A stretch of DNA of 64,000 nucleotides, taken from Leuconostoc miyukkimchii (GTDB lineage Bacteria > Bacillota > Bacilli > Lactobacillales > Lactobacillaceae). Location of the stretch: NCBI RefSeq assembly GCF_019656055.1, contig NZ_BPKY01000008.1, positions 53,198 to 117,197 on the forward strand, in the 5' to 3' direction. The notes beneath the pieces are model-generated. The model searched no databases, had not been told where the DNA came from, and saw only the letters and a program-made list of their open reading frames with translations. This document shows positions 31,892-41,607 of the stretch, piece after piece (the first letter of the stretch is position 1; each line of letters begins with the position of its first letter). Position numbers and translations under genes: made by a program.

Positions 31892-32743
31892 ATGCTAGAT
31901 ATTATTAAATCAATTATTATTGGAATTGTGGAAGGTATTACCGAGTTTCTACCTGTATCCTCTACTGGACATATTATCTTATCTGAAGCATTACTAGGTA
32001 TTCCTGGTGGCCATGTGTGGACAGAGACATTTAAACCAGTTTTTGATTATTCAATACAATTGGGTGCGATTTTTGCTGTTATCCAACTTTATTTTCATAA
32101 ACTTAATCCGTTTTCGCCAAAAAAAACAGCCCGCGAACAGTTTCAAACATGGCGTTTGTGGATTAAAGTTGTAGTAGGTGTCATTCCTGCCGTCATATTT
32201 GGCTTTTTGCTGAATGATTTCATGGATGCACATCTCTTAAATCTTTGGGTTGTGTCGGCAATGCTGATACTTTATGGTATTTTGTTCATTGTAATCGAAA
32301 ATCGACAAAAGGGTATTGCTCCCAAAGTAACGGATATCAATAAAATTAGTTTCAAGTTGGCCTTTTTCATTGGATTATTTCAGGTTTTGTCACTTGTTCC
32401 AGGAACGTCTCGTTCGGGGGCGACAATTCTAGGCGCTATCATTCTAGGCGCTTCAAGATTTGTTGCAGCAGAATTTTCTTTCTTTCTATCCATTCCAGTC
32501 ATGTTTGGTGTGACGATACTGAAGGTTGGTAATTTCTTGCTAAAAGGTGGTCGATTTACAGGTATGCAAAGCTTAGTGATGTTTTTTGGCTTTGTGACTT
32601 CTTGGATTGTTGCTTGGTTTGCGATTAAAATCATGATGCGCTATATTCAAAATAACGATTTCAAAATATTTGGATGGTATCGGATTGCTGTTGGTATCAT
32701 ATTCCTGATTCTAGGTATTTTAGGTGTTATCACAGTAGCTTAA
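31892..32743 (+). CDS. uppP: Undecaprenyl-diphosphatase
   Basis: Integral membrane BacA/UppP phosphatase that recycles the lipid carrier of peptidoglycan synthesis and confers bacitracin tolerance; 283 residues with about eight helices. The catalytic motifs are present: GIVEGITEFLPVSSTGH at residues 9-25 and PGTSRSGATI around 170. The start is the ATG at 31892; its ribosome site is unusual (see leader entry). Confidence 0.95.
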   Translation: MLDIIKSIIIGIVEGITEFLPVSSTGHIILSEALLGIPGGHVWTETFKPVFDYSIQLGAIFAVIQLYFHKLNPFSPKKTAREQFQTWRLWIKVVVGVIPAVIFGFLLNDFMDAHLLNLWVVSAMLILYGILFIVIENRQKGIAPKVTDINKISFKLAFFIGLFQVLSLVPGTSRSGATILGAIILGASRFVAAEFSFFLSIPVMFGVTILKVGNFLLKGGRFTGMQSLVMFFGFVTSWIVAWFAIKIMMRYIQNNDFKIFGWYRIAVGIIFLILGILGVITVA

Positions 32744-32753
32744 TAGTAGAAAG

Positions 32754-32785
32754 AAAAAGTACAAATAGTTATTTGTACTTTTTTT
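32754..32785 (+). terminator. Terminator after uppP
   Basis: AAAAAGTACAAAT-AGTT-ATTTGTACTTTTT followed by more T. Confidence 0.92.
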
Positions 32786-32814
32786 ATAATGTTTTTATTA
32801 TTAAAATAAAGGTA

Positions 32815-32843
32815 TTGACATCAAAAAATGAGTAGTATATAAT
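32815..32843 (+). promoter_or_regulatory. Consensus promoter of the T-box operon
   Basis: TTGACA (32815-32820) and TATAAT (32838-32843) separated by exactly 17 bases: full consensus hexamers and spacing. Confidence 0.9.
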
Positions 32844-32861
32844 TACTCTATCATATAACGA

Positions 32862-33139
32862 TGAAAAGATAAGTACATTTGAAAATGATTGTATAGAGAG
32901 CTAATGTTTGGTGAAAGTTAGTATCATGGCAATTTGGAAAATGGTCTTGGAGTTAACAATATGGTGAGCTAGCGATAGTAAATCATATTCGGGTACACCC
33001 GTTACAGTGTCAGAGTATCGAAAAAATTAGGTTTTTTTCCGTACTTAGTAAGTGTTAACTAGCAATAGATAACAGAAAACGGGTGGTAACACGATAACTT
33101 CGTCCCGCAGCTTTAGTAACTAAAGCTGCGGGATTTTTT
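32862..33139 (+). ncRNA. T-box leader (probably methionine-specific)
   Basis: A tRNA-sensing leader of about 280 nt. Stem I has an AGAGAG box near 32895. The T-box proper is GGGTGGTAACACG (33081-33093), pairing with free tRNA acceptor ends, followed by the terminator CCCGCAGCTTTA / TAAAGCTGCGGG with T6 (33104-33139). A likely specifier is the ATG at 32961-32963 in the side loop before the closing arm of Stem I, which would mean tRNA-Met. The T-box call is firm; the specifier is read by eye. Confidence 0.85.
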
Positions 33140-33169
33140 GTTGTATAAATGTAAAGGAGACCAATTTAA

Positions 33170-33238
33170 ATGCATTGTCCAAACAAACAAAAGTTGATAT
33201 GGCTAAAAGGATTGGGAATAGTTTGTAGCCGAATGTGA
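33170..33238 (+). CDS. Small ORF after the T-box
   Basis: A 22-codon ORF (MHCPNKQKLIWLKGL then GIVCSRM) with AAAGGAGACC six to ten bases before its ATG, between the T-box terminator and the first URO-D gene. No family recognised. It could be a short coupling ORF, or the remains of a gene whose ribosome site survives. Confidence 0.35.
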   Translation: MHCPNKQKLIWLKGLGIVCSRM

Positions 33239-33283
33239 TGTTATAAAGATGAAATCATTACTGTTCATTTAAGAGGAGATTAT

Positions 33284-34300
33284 ATGAGTCATTTAAATAA
33301 CATATTTGCAGTTCAAGATACAAATCGCGTACTGGCTAGTTTCTGGTATCATTTTTCTGATACTTCTGGGGTTGACTTAGATGCATTTAAAGATCCTGAA
33401 ATTCTTGACCGTAACGTTGCGGGGACAAAACATTTAGTTGAAACGGTGGCACCTGATTTTGTGAAATTAATGAGTGAAGGTTTGTTTCATTACCAATTTA
33501 ATCATAAACGGGATGTGCAGCCAAAAAATATTTACCAAAACTTGGCACCAATTGATGATAATCACCCGTGGTTAATTAAAACCGGTGAATTGGTTGCTAG
33601 GCAAAAACAAGTTATTGGGGATCGTTTATCCTTTTACAATATTTTTTCGCCGACAACATTATTGAAATGGGCATTAGTTAAGCAATCAGATGGTCTTCAT
33701 GACAAAGCACATGCTGATGAGGCATTGGCAGACGCCATTTTGATTGATCGAGACGAAGTTAAACGCGCCTTGCAAGTGATTGCAGCAGACGTGATTAAAC
33801 AAGTCAAAGTAGCTATCAATTCGGGTGCGGATGGCATATATTATAGTACGCAAACGATACAAGATGAGCGATTGAATGAAACGGACTTTGAACAATTCGT
33901 CGCCAAAACAGATCAACAAGTACTATTGGCTGCCAACAACATAGCGGATACAAATATTTTGCATATTTGTGGTAATGGTGGTGCCAGAAATCCACTAGAC
34001 TGGTTTAAAGATTATCCAGCAGCAGTTGTTAATTGGTCAACAGACATCGAAGGTGTCTCATTAAAAGAGGGCAAACAAATTTTTAAAGATCGTATTGTTC
34101 TTGGTGGCTTTGGTAATACTAAAAAAGATATTTTATACACGGGATCACAATCAGATATTCAAGAATATGTCACGGATTTAATTCGTGACTCTGGCAAAAA
34201 TAATATTATAATTGGTGCGAATTGTACAGTACCACGAGACATTGATCTCGCACATTTAACATGGGCGATTCAAGCTGTAAAAAAGGGAATAGAGGCATAA
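33284..34300 (+). CDS. URO-D family protein, copy 1 (putative methyltransferase)
   Basis: A 338-residue TIM-barrel protein of the uroporphyrinogen decarboxylase superfamily (HemE/MtaA/CmuA, COG0407). The motif ILHICGNGG with IIGANCTVPRD late in the chain gives an H-x-C...C pattern, as in zinc-dependent methyl transfer by MtaA-type enzymes. Heme synthesis is unlikely, since no hem genes are near and the operon has a Met-type T-box. AGAGGAGA precedes the ATG. A role in methionine or methylated-sulfur salvage is inferred. It pairs with a related gene immediately downstream. Confidence 0.75.
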   Translation: MSHLNNIFAVQDTNRVLASFWYHFSDTSGVDLDAFKDPEILDRNVAGTKHLVETVAPDFVKLMSEGLFHYQFNHKRDVQPKNIYQNLAPIDDNHPWLIKTGELVARQKQVIGDRLSFYNIFSPTTLLKWALVKQSDGLHDKAHADEALADAILIDRDEVKRALQVIAADVIKQVKVAINSGADGIYYSTQTIQDERLNETDFEQFVAKTDQQVLLAANNIADTNILHICGNGGARNPLDWFKDYPAAVVNWSTDIEGVSLKEGKQIFKDRIVLGGFGNTKKDILYTGSQSDIQEYVTDLIRDSGKNNIIIGANCTVPRDIDLAHLTWAIQAVKKGIEA

Positions 34301-34305
34301 AACAA

Positions 34306-35313
34306 ATGAGTAATTCACAACAAATACTAAAAAATTCGACCACTCAAATACCTGTGAGTTTTTGGCAACATTTTGCTGAAGACGAAACAATTGACGCGTT
34401 AACGCATGCAGAGGTTGATGGCATCAATATTTCAGGGCACGAGCAATATATCTCAGAATTAGCTCCGGATTTTGTAAAATTGATGAGCGACGGGTATTTT
34501 AATTTACCTTTAAAGGGTGTAACAGATCCTAAAAATATTGATGATTTAAAGCATATTCAAGAAATTTCTGATGATGATGAATGGTTAGTTAGACAAGCGC
34601 AATTAGTTCGTGAACAGAAAAAGGTCATTGGCGATCGCAAGGGATTTTATAATATATTTTCACCACTTACCATTTTAAAATGGGCATTATTTGATTCAGA
34701 AACAGAAAATGCACTCAAAGGTGATGAACGCTTAACAGAATTTTTCATCAATAATCCAGAAGAAATTACACATGTTTTACAAGTTATCGCAAAAGGTGTC
34801 ATCAAACAAGTTAAGATTGTGGTGACAACTGGCGGTGCAGATGGATTATATTACAGCACACAGGAACTTCAAAATAGTGCGTACAACAAAAAATTATTTG
34901 ATACCATTCAAAAAGGCATTGATTTATCTGTCATTGCAGCAATTAATGAAGTGAGTGACATCAGCATTTTGCATGTATGTGGTTTCAGTCATACAAGTAA
35001 TCATTTAGAGTGGTTCAAGGATTATGATTTACCAATTGTTAATTGGGCTGTTAAATTTGAAAACGTGAGTTTAAAAGAAGGTCAAGAAATTTTTCAAGGT
35101 AAAGTCGTCTTGGGTGGTTTTGGGAATACAACGCAAGACGTTTTATACCAAGGGACAAAAGAAGAGATAGAAAAAGAAGTCGATACATTACTGTCAGATC
35201 TAGACTTAGAACGTGTCATTATTGGTGCTGATTGCACTGTACCACGTGATACACCAGTTGATCATTTGAAGTGGGCTATTGATGCAGTCCATCGTGTGTC
35301 ATTAGTGTCATAA
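34306..35313 (+). CDS. URO-D family protein, copy 2 (putative methyltransferase)
   Basis: A 335-residue paralogue of the preceding gene. Shared blocks include PDFVKLMS, VIGDR..FYNIFSP.T.LKWAL, VIKQVK, ADG.YYST, and VVLGGFGNT; it has the same H-x-C (ILHVCGFSH) and C (IIGADCTVPRD) pattern. I place the start at the ATG at 34306, six bases after the first gene; an upstream in-frame ATG at 34261 would overlap that gene. The two may form a heterodimer or serve different methyl donors. Tandem duplication is clear from the sequence. Confidence 0.75.
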   Translation: MSNSQQILKNSTTQIPVSFWQHFAEDETIDALTHAEVDGINISGHEQYISELAPDFVKLMSDGYFNLPLKGVTDPKNIDDLKHIQEISDDDEWLVRQAQLVREQKKVIGDRKGFYNIFSPLTILKWALFDSETENALKGDERLTEFFINNPEEITHVLQVIAKGVIKQVKIVVTTGGADGLYYSTQELQNSAYNKKLFDTIQKGIDLSVIAAINEVSDISILHVCGFSHTSNHLEWFKDYDLPIVNWAVKFENVSLKEGQEIFQGKVVLGGFGNTTQDVLYQGTKEEIEKEVDTLLSDLDLERVIIGADCTVPRDTPVDHLKWAIDAVHRVSLVS

Positions 35314-35383
35314 AAATATATTTAATAGAGAGCTTGGGATATGTGAGTTAAAAATAACTTACAGTAGATGAGGAGAAGTTTAT

Positions 35384-36253
35384 ATGGTAAGCAAGAGAAG
35401 TACAATTATTGGTTCAGTTGTTGCAGTAGTTATTATTGGTGGTGGACTAACCATACGCCAACTCAACGCGGACAGTAATAAATCAAAAACAGCCGATCGT
35501 AAAGTTAGAACAATCAATGTTGCGCATACGCAAGACTATGTACCATACGATTACGTTGAAAATGGTGTATCAAAGGGATATGAAGTAGATGTCTTAAAGG
35601 CTGTTGACAAGTTACTACCCGATTACAAATTTAAGTATAATCCAACATCCGATGAAGATTTATTAGTCGGTTTGGATTCAGGTAAATATGATGTTGGTGT
35701 TAAAGGTGCTTGGTGGACGAAAGAACGTTCTGAAAAATACATCTTACCAAAGCAAGCTGTTGGCGCCTCAATTATTGGTATCACTTATAGAAAGGCAGAT
35801 AATTATAAAACATTTGCTGATTTTGCCAAGAAGTCAGGCAAGTTAGTGCCAATTTCACCACAAAATGGTCAATATTCAGTTATTCAAGACTGGAATAAAG
35901 CACACAAAAATGAACAAATTGATTTAAAAGCAGCAGATCAGTTTAAATCTGGGGATGCTTACAACTGGGTATTAGAAGGCCGTTATGATGCATATTTCGA
36001 CGTGAAGGTTAATTATCAAAACTCTGTTGAAAAGAGTGATGGTGCTTATCATAGTGCCGCAGATAAGTTAGCATACACACCATATAAGGGTATCAAAACA
36101 TATCCAATAATCAGTCGCAACAACAAGGATAATAGCCACTTTGCTAAAGAATACGATCAAGCCATTAAGAAGTTACAAAAAAATGGCACACTGTCAAAGT
36201 TGTCTCAAAAGTACTTTAAAGAAAATGTTTGGGACTTTGTAGGTGATAAATAA
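35384..36253 (+). CDS. Amino-acid ABC transporter substrate-binding protein
   Basis: A 289-residue SBP_bac_3 family protein. The N-terminus is one hydrophobic helix (STIIGSVVAVVIIGGGL) without a lipobox cysteine, so it is probably membrane-anchored. The mature part has VAHTQDYVPYDYVENGVSKGYEVDVLKAV and GLDSGKYDVGVKGAWWTKERSEKY, the ligand-binding signature region of polar amino-acid or cystine binders. AGGAG lies before the ATG. Under the Met-type T-box, its ligand may be methionine or a methylated sulfur amino acid. Confidence 0.85.
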   Translation: MVSKRSTIIGSVVAVVIIGGGLTIRQLNADSNKSKTADRKVRTINVAHTQDYVPYDYVENGVSKGYEVDVLKAVDKLLPDYKFKYNPTSDEDLLVGLDSGKYDVGVKGAWWTKERSEKYILPKQAVGASIIGITYRKADNYKTFADFAKKSGKLVPISPQNGQYSVIQDWNKAHKNEQIDLKAADQFKSGDAYNWVLEGRYDAYFDVKVNYQNSVEKSDGAYHSAADKLAYTPYKGIKTYPIISRNNKDNSHFAKEYDQAIKKLQKNGTLSKLSQKYFKENVWDFVGDK

Positions 36254-36279
36254 CCTATAACCAACAAGAGGGAGTAAAA

Positions 36280-37002
36280 ATGCCACCATTTAGTTTTGAA
36301 TTTTTTTTGTCAGTGTTTGGTGAAATATTACCTTACTTGCCAATAACGTTACTAATTATCATTTTATCTATTATTTTCAGTTCGCTGTTGGGGAGCTTTT
36401 TAGCAGCTGGAGGAATTAGCCGATCATTATTTTGGCGTACAGTGACACAAAGTTATGTTTTTGTTCTACGTTCAACGCCACCTATTGTGCTACTTTTTTT
36501 AGTATTTTATGGTTTCCCTAAACTGCTGTTACTATTTCTAAATATTAATGTTAATGGTTGGCAAAAATCAGTGTTTGTTGTCATTGCCTTGTCATTACTA
36601 TTTGCTTCTAATTTAGCAGAAGTTTTCAAAGCGGCCTATTTAACGGTTAACACGGGGCAGCGTGAAGCAGCCCTCATGGCTGGGTTATCAGAATGGCAAG
36701 CATTTTATCGTATTACGTTACCGCAAACTATTGTTGTTGCATTACCTAATTTTGCCAACACGGTTGCAGCGTTAATTAAGGATGCAGCACTGGCTTATGT
36801 GATTGGGTTAGTTGATATGATGGGAGCTGGTAATAATTTAATTGCTAGGAATTTTGGACACCATTCCTTGGAAACTTATTTGGCATTAGCTGTTGTTTAT
36901 TGGGTTATTTTTATCATTGTTGAGCAAGGAACAAAATATTTAGAGAAGTATTTGAGTAAAAGCCGTGCTGTAGACACGACACAATCGGGGGTAACTGCAT
37001 GA
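36280..37002 (+). CDS. Amino-acid ABC transporter permease 1
   Basis: A 240-residue HisMQ/GlnP-type permease with about five helices. Its family motif is EVFKAAYLTVNTGQREAALMAGLSEWQAFYRITLPQ, which contains the coupling helix. GAGGGAG lies before the ATG, and the stop overlaps the second permease by four bases. Confidence 0.9.
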   Translation: MPPFSFEFFLSVFGEILPYLPITLLIIILSIIFSSLLGSFLAAGGISRSLFWRTVTQSYVFVLRSTPPIVLLFLVFYGFPKLLLLFLNINVNGWQKSVFVVIALSLLFASNLAEVFKAAYLTVNTGQREAALMAGLSEWQAFYRITLPQTIVVALPNFANTVAALIKDAALAYVIGLVDMMGAGNNLIARNFGHHSLETYLALAVVYWVIFIIVEQGTKYLEKYLSKSRAVDTTQSGVTA

Positions 37003-37706
37003 ATACGACTTTTTTAATTCATACATTTTGGTTATCTATTAGTGGCATCCCCTTAACAATATTAATTACTGGCGCAGCATTGTTGCTCGGATTACCGCTT
37101 GGTTTTGGTCTTGCTTGGATTAAAATTAGAAAAATTAAAGTGTTATATCCATTGGCTGTGGCGTATACATCACTCATTCGCGCGACACCGATGGTGTTAC
37201 TTATCTTATTATTTTATAGTACATTACCTAGTTTTCTAAATGTCATCATTAACAAGCACTTTCATTTAGGTATCAAAGTCTTTGACATTAATCCTGTCAT
37301 TTACGCGATTATTGTGTTTGCGTTGATTGCCATTGCTAATTTGTCTGAAGTGTTCCGGTCAGCTATTCTAACAATTGATCCTGGACAAAAAGAGGCTGCT
37401 TTAATGGTCGGTTTATCACCAACACAGATTTATCGTCGCATTATTATACCGCAAGCGCTGGTCTCGGCAATACCTAACATAGGTAATTTAACATTGAATA
37501 TTTTAAAGGGTACTTCGCTTGCCTTTATGATGGCTGTTCCAGAGATAACGGCTGTGGCGAAAACTGCCGCATCGTATACCTATAATTACACAGAAGCATA
37601 TATTGATATTTTTGTCATTTATTTTATTCTAGGTGCAATTCTACAGGTTATATTTAAGTTCTTGGAGCGTTACTTAGGTCGTCACAAATTGAAGCGTACA
37701 GCGTGA
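36999..37706 (+). CDS. Amino-acid ABC transporter permease 2
   Basis: A 235-residue permease homologous to the previous one (EVFRSAILTIDPGQKEAALMVGLSPTQIYRRIIIPQ). It overlaps permease 1 by four bases (ATGA) and forms the second half of the membrane pore. About 20 bases separate it from the ATPase gene. Confidence 0.9.
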   Translation: MNTTFLIHTFWLSISGIPLTILITGAALLLGLPLGFGLAWIKIRKIKVLYPLAVAYTSLIRATPMVLLILLFYSTLPSFLNVIINKHFHLGIKVFDINPVIYAIIVFALIAIANLSEVFRSAILTIDPGQKEAALMVGLSPTQIYRRIIIPQALVSAIPNIGNLTLNILKGTSLAFMMAVPEITAVAKTAASYTYNYTEAYIDIFVIYFILGAILQVIFKFLERYLGRHKLKRTA

Positions 37707-37725
37707 TAATGATAAGGGGTTTGAT

Positions 37726-38508
37726 ATGTTAACAGTTAAAAATTTCAAAAAAAAATACCATCAACACGAGGTGTTAAAAGGCATAGATATGACAATTGAA
37801 AAAGGGGATGTGGTTGCATTACTTGGACCATCTGGTTCAGGTAAAACAACATTTTTACGTGGATTAGCATTCTTGACACCTGGTGATTCCGGAAATATTA
37901 TATTTGATGATCAAAAAATAGATATTCAATCTGCAACTGCCAATGATATTAAGCAACTTCGTCAAAAAATGGGTTTTGTTTTTCAAAATTTCAACCTGTT
38001 TGCTAATAAAACAGCATTACAAAATGTGGAAGAAGGATTGGTTATTGGTCATAAGATACCTAAAGCAGAGGCTAAGCAAATAGCACAAGAAGCTTTAAAA
38101 AAGGTTGGACTATTAGAATTTTCAGACCATTTTCCAAGTCAATTATCAGGTGGACAAGCACAGCGTGTTGGAATTGCCCGTGCGGCAGCACTTAACCCAG
38201 AAATTATCTTACTCGATGAACCAACAAGTGCATTAGACCCTGAACTTGTGGCCGATGTTCTACAAGTCATTAAGCAACTAGCTGATGAAGGAAAAACAAT
38301 GATTGTAGTCACTCATGAAATGGCATTTGCCAGAGATGTGGCAGATAAAGTTGTTTTCATGGATCGCGGATTAGTGGTTGAACAAAATGAGCCCGCTGAA
38401 TTTTTTGATCATCCAAAATCACCACGATTAAAGGAGTTCTTGAGTCGAATTAGTGCCGCCAGCGTCGCTAATAATAGTTTTGAATATGAGAAATCGTCAG
38501 TTAACTAA
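37726..38508 (+). CDS. Amino-acid ABC transporter ATPase
   Basis: A 260-residue ATPase of the polar amino-acid class: Walker A GPSGSGKTT, Q-loop VFQNFNLF, signature LSGGQAQRVGIARA, Walker B IILLDEPTSALDPE and switch VTHEMAFA. It is the last gene of the T-box operon and converges on nnrE ten bases away; no strong terminator is visible between them. Confidence 0.92.
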   Translation: MLTVKNFKKKYHQHEVLKGIDMTIEKGDVVALLGPSGSGKTTFLRGLAFLTPGDSGNIIFDDQKIDIQSATANDIKQLRQKMGFVFQNFNLFANKTALQNVEEGLVIGHKIPKAEAKQIAQEALKKVGLLEFSDHFPSQLSGGQAQRVGIARAAALNPEIILLDEPTSALDPELVADVLQVIKQLADEGKTMIVVTHEMAFARDVADKVVFMDRGLVVEQNEPAEFFDHPKSPRLKEFLSRISAASVANNSFEYEKSSVN

Positions 38509-38517
38509 GTTGTTATA

Positions 38518-39162
38518 TTATGTCAATGAGAACTCAAAGTCAGGTGGTAATAGTAAACCAATGTCTTTAGTAACAACGTGACCAGATAAATAGCCACCAG
38601 TATGCTGTGTTAATCCTAATTTATTATAGCCAAATGTAACAGTGGTGTGAGCCTTTAGAGCAGCGCCACGCACATCACCAGTTGTAGCATCAACACCAGT
38701 TGGTATATCAACTGCGATAACGGGTTTTTCAATATGATTGGCTGCTTTAATCATTTTCTGTAAACCTTCTGGTAAAACATTATTTAAACCAACGCCAAAA
38801 ATAGCATCAATGATTAAAGTTGCCTCGTTAAAGTCGCTTTTTTCTGAGCGTGTTAGACCGTAATTTTCAATAATGTGAAGCTGGCGTAACACGCTATCCT
38901 TAGCTCGGCTGATGTTGCCTACAAATTGTAATGAGACGTTAATCCCTTGTGCATATAGCAATCGCGCAATCGCCACACCGTCGGCGCCGTTATGACCCAG
39001 TCCGGCCAATACTAAAACATTATCTAGATTAAAATTACCAGCGCCAATGACATCAATTACCGACAAAGCCGCTCGTTCAATGAGCACATCTTGCGGCATA
39101 CCAATCGTTTCAATGGTATAGTCGTCAATCTTTTGCATTTCAATAGCAGTTACAAGTTGCAT
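38518..39162 (-). CDS. nnrE: NAD(P)H-hydrate epimerase
   Basis: YjeF_N-domain repair enzyme that epimerises damaged NAD(P)H hydrates; about 214 residues. It shows AGLGHNGADGVAIARLL, DAIFGVGLN and AVDIPTGVDATTGDVRG, all typical of the family. AAGGAAAA lies about ten bases before the ATG at 39162; a GTG three codons earlier is too close to that site. The dehydratase partner domain (NnrD) is not fused or adjacent. Confidence 0.9.
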   Translation of the reverse strand: MQLVTAIEMQKIDDYTIETIGMPQDVLIERAALSVIDVIGAGNFNLDNVLVLAGLGHNGADGVAIARLLYAQGINVSLQFVGNISRAKDSVLRQLHIIENYGLTRSEKSDFNEATLIIDAIFGVGLNNVLPEGLQKMIKAANHIEKPVIAVDIPTGVDATTGDVRGAALKAHTTVTFGYNKLGLTQHTGGYLSGHVVTKDIGLLLPPDFEFSLT

Positions 39163-39297
39163 GTTAGTCACTTTTCCTTATTAATCTTAATTTTATTATA
39201 CAGGATAACGCCGAGCAAAGGGATGAGTTTTATTTAATTCGGTAATGTTCGGGTCTAAATTTGATACAATATAAGATAAATATTTTGGAGGCTTACG

Positions 39298-39921
39298 ATG
39301 CAGCATTTAGATTACAGTCAACAGGATTCTTGGCGTCAATCTGACGATACGCCATTGCAATCACCCATCGCCATCAATACTACAACGACACAGTCAACAA
39401 AAGAGTCGGATTTAGCACTGACCTTTGATGGACAGACAGTGTATGATGATCGTGTTGTTGGAGAACAATTTTTGGTCACTGGTGAGTTAAAGATTTCTGG
39501 AGAAACCTGGGATCTAGAACGTATTCATTTTCACGATGGCGCTGAACATGTTATAGATGGTGTGAGACATGATTTAGAAATTCATTTTGTTTATCGACAA
39601 GGGGAACGTATTTTAGTTTTGGCAGTACTTGGAGATGTTACAGATAAGTCTATTGATACACATATTCAAGAAATATTTACAAAACCAATAGATGCAAAAT
39701 TAATCGCTGATTGGTTGCCTGAGAAGCACTCATATTATCGCTATGTTGGTTCACTGACGACACCTCCCTTAGGTCCTAAGGTTATCTGGATAGTGCTTTC
39801 CGAACCAATTGTGGTTAGTGCTGCTGATTTAGCTGTTATACATGAACGTTATCCTAATAATCATCGTGATATACAAGATATTTCGGATCGTGATGTGTTA
39901 TCTGTTCATGTCGAAAAATGA
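39298..39921 (+). CDS. Alpha-type carbonic anhydrase
   Basis: A 207-residue enzyme interconverting CO2 and bicarbonate. It shows the alpha-class zinc ligands His77 and His79 (RIHFHDGAEH) and His96 (EIHFVY), the QSPIAI motif near the N-terminus, and SLTTPPLGPKVIWIVLSEP towards the end. No signal peptide is visible, which suggests a cytoplasmic enzyme; many bacterial alpha-class members are exported. TTGGAGG lies before the ATG. Bicarbonate supply for carboxylations would fit a heterofermenter. Confidence 0.93.
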   Translation: MQHLDYSQQDSWRQSDDTPLQSPIAINTTTTQSTKESDLALTFDGQTVYDDRVVGEQFLVTGELKISGETWDLERIHFHDGAEHVIDGVRHDLEIHFVYRQGERILVLAVLGDVTDKSIDTHIQEIFTKPIDAKLIADWLPEKHSYYRYVGSLTTPPLGPKVIWIVLSEPIVVSAADLAVIHERYPNNHRDIQDISDRDVLSVHVEK

Positions 39922-39969
39922 TACATCGTATTGTTGTGAAACACTGCTATATCAGGTAAACTAGAGGTT

Positions 39970-41481
39970 ATGGAAAACTTTCAAGAACAATTAAAAAATC
40001 GCAGAACATTCGCTATTATTTCTCATCCGGATGCGGGTAAAACAACCTTAACAGAACAATTATTGCTTCATGGGGGTGTCATTCGTGAGGCGGGAACAGT
40101 CAAAGGTCGTGGATCACACAAGCTTGCTTCCTCTGATTGGATGGCAATTGAACAACAACGAGGTATTTCCGTTACATCATCGGTCTTGCAATTTGATTAC
40201 GATGGCAAACGAATTAATATCCTAGACACACCAGGGCATGAGGATTTTTCAGAAGATACCTACCGTACTTTGATGGCTGTTGATTCAGTTGTTATGGTTG
40301 TAGATGCCGCTAAGGGTATTGAACCACAAACAAAGAAATTATTTGAGATTGTTGCCCAACGTGGTATACCAGTATTCACCTTATTCAATAAAATTGATCG
40401 TGATGCACGACCACCATTGGATTTAATGGATGAATTAGAAACCATCTTGGGGATTCAGGCCTATCCAATGAATTGGCCAGTTGGTTCCGGACAAATTTTG
40501 CAAGGCATCTATGATTTACAACAAGATACTTTGGTACCTTTCAAAAATGCTGTTTCTCATCCTGAAGTTGTTGAAGAAACGATGGATGAAATCGAACTAT
40601 TACGTGATGCGGGAAATGCTTTTGATGAAGAAGCAATTGCACATGGAAAGCTCACGCCAGTATTTTTTGGTTCAGCACTGGTCAACTTTGGTGTGACAGA
40701 ATTCTTACGGGAATACTTAAAGTATGCCCCAGCTCCAGCCCCAATTACTGCTGTCGGTGGTGAAATTGTGACACCAGATCGCACACAATTTACTGGTTTT
40801 GTGTTCAAAATTCAAGCAAATATGGATCCTCGTCATCGTGATCGCATAGCTTTTGTACGTATTGTGTCTGGTGAATTCGATCGTGGTATGGATGTCATAT
40901 TACAAAGAAACAGCAAAAAATTAAAATTATCTAATGTTACACAATTTATGGCGGAAGAACGTGAAAACGTTCAAACTGCGGTGCCGGGTGATATTATCGG
41001 TGTGTATGATACTGGTAATTTCCAAATTGGTGATACGATTTATGCTGGTAAAAAATCAGTGCAATTCCCAGATTTACCAACCTTTACACCCGAATTGTTT
41101 AATCGTGTGATTGCCAAAGATGTGATGAAACAAAAATCGTATCATAAGGGCATTCAACAACTTGTGCAAGAAGGAACCATTCAACTTTACAAATCGTGGC
41201 AGGGTAGTGACTATATTATTGGTGCTGTTGGTCAACTACAATTTGAAGTATTTCAGTTCCGTATGGAAAATGAATACAATGTTGAAATACAGTTTGAACA
41301 AATCGGATCAAAAGTTGCACGTTGGATTTCTCCTGATCAATTAGATGAAAAAATGGCATCGAGTCGTAACTTATTAGTAAAAGACCGCTATGACCAACCA
41401 GTTTTCTTATTTGAAAACCGATTTGCCATGAACTGGTTCCATGACAAGTATCCAGATGTTGTATTAGAAGAAAAAATGTAA
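39970..41481 (+). CDS. prfC: Peptide chain release factor 3
   Basis: A GTPase of 503 residues that recycles RF1/RF2 from the ribosome. G-motifs are [37 protein letters not shown] and [10 protein letters not shown]; the C-terminal RF3 domain follows ([18 protein letters not shown]). AGAGGTT precedes the ATG. It lies 48 bases after the carbonic anhydrase gene. It is followed by a long hairpin. Confidence 0.96.
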   Translation: MENFQEQLKNRRTFAIISHPDAGKTTLTEQLLLHGGVIREAGTVKGRGSHKLASSDWMAIEQQRGISVTSSVLQFDYDGKRINILDTPGHEDFSEDTYRTLMAVDSVVMVVDAAKGIEPQTKKLFEIVAQRGIPVFTLFNKIDRDARPPLDLMDELETILGIQAYPMNWPVGSGQILQGIYDLQQDTLVPFKNAVSHPEVVEETMDEIELLRDAGNAFDEEAIAHGKLTPVFFGSALVNFGVTEFLREYLKYAPAPAPITAVGGEIVTPDRTQFTGFVFKIQANMDPRHRDRIAFVRIVSGEFDRGMDVILQRNSKKLKLSNVTQFMAEERENVQTAVPGDIIGVYDTGNFQIGDTIYAGKKSVQFPDLPTFTPELFNRVIAKDVMKQKSYHKGIQQLVQEGTIQLYKSWQGSDYIIGAVGQLQFEVFQFRMENEYNVEIQFEQIGSKVARWISPDQLDEKMASSRNLLVKDRYDQPVFLFENRFAMNWFHDKYPDVVLEEKM

Positions 41482-41497
41482 GTCGTAATTGAATAAA

Positions 41498-41554
41498 CAA
41501 TGTGTTTTAAAATTGAAATAGATGAATAATCTATTTTAATTTTAAAACACATTG
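41498..41554 (+). terminator. Long AT-rich hairpin after prfC
   Basis: CAATGTGTTTTAAAATT and its complement AATTTTAAAACACATTG form the outer stem, continued by AAATAGA/TCTATTT arms. It lacks an external T-run, but the stem itself carries T4 blocks. It ends at the cre site. Confidence 0.6.
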
Positions 41555-41566
41555 TAAGCGCTTACA
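41553..41566. promoter_or_regulatory. cre site (CcpA operator)
   Basis: TGTAAGCGCTTACA is a perfect palindrome and matches the catabolite-responsive element consensus at every position. It lies nine bases before a TATAAT (41575-41580), overlapping the -35 position, so CcpA would repress this promoter. Confidence 0.85.
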
Positions 41567-41574
41567 AATAATGA

Positions 41575-41580
41575 TATAAT
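41575..41580 (+). promoter_or_regulatory. -10 box downstream of the cre site
   Basis: TATAAT (within GATATAAT), placed 8-9 bases after the cre palindrome and about 20 bases before GGAGG. No clear -35. Confidence 0.6.
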
Positions 41581-41607
41581 AAAGTCAACAAATGAAGGAG
41601 GCCATGA

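Noticed and set aside
33284..35313. Heme biosynthesis hemE pair
   Set aside because: Family similarity to URO-D is clear, but there are no other hem genes, the operon has a T-box and a transporter, and the zinc-type H-x-C pattern fits methyltransferases.
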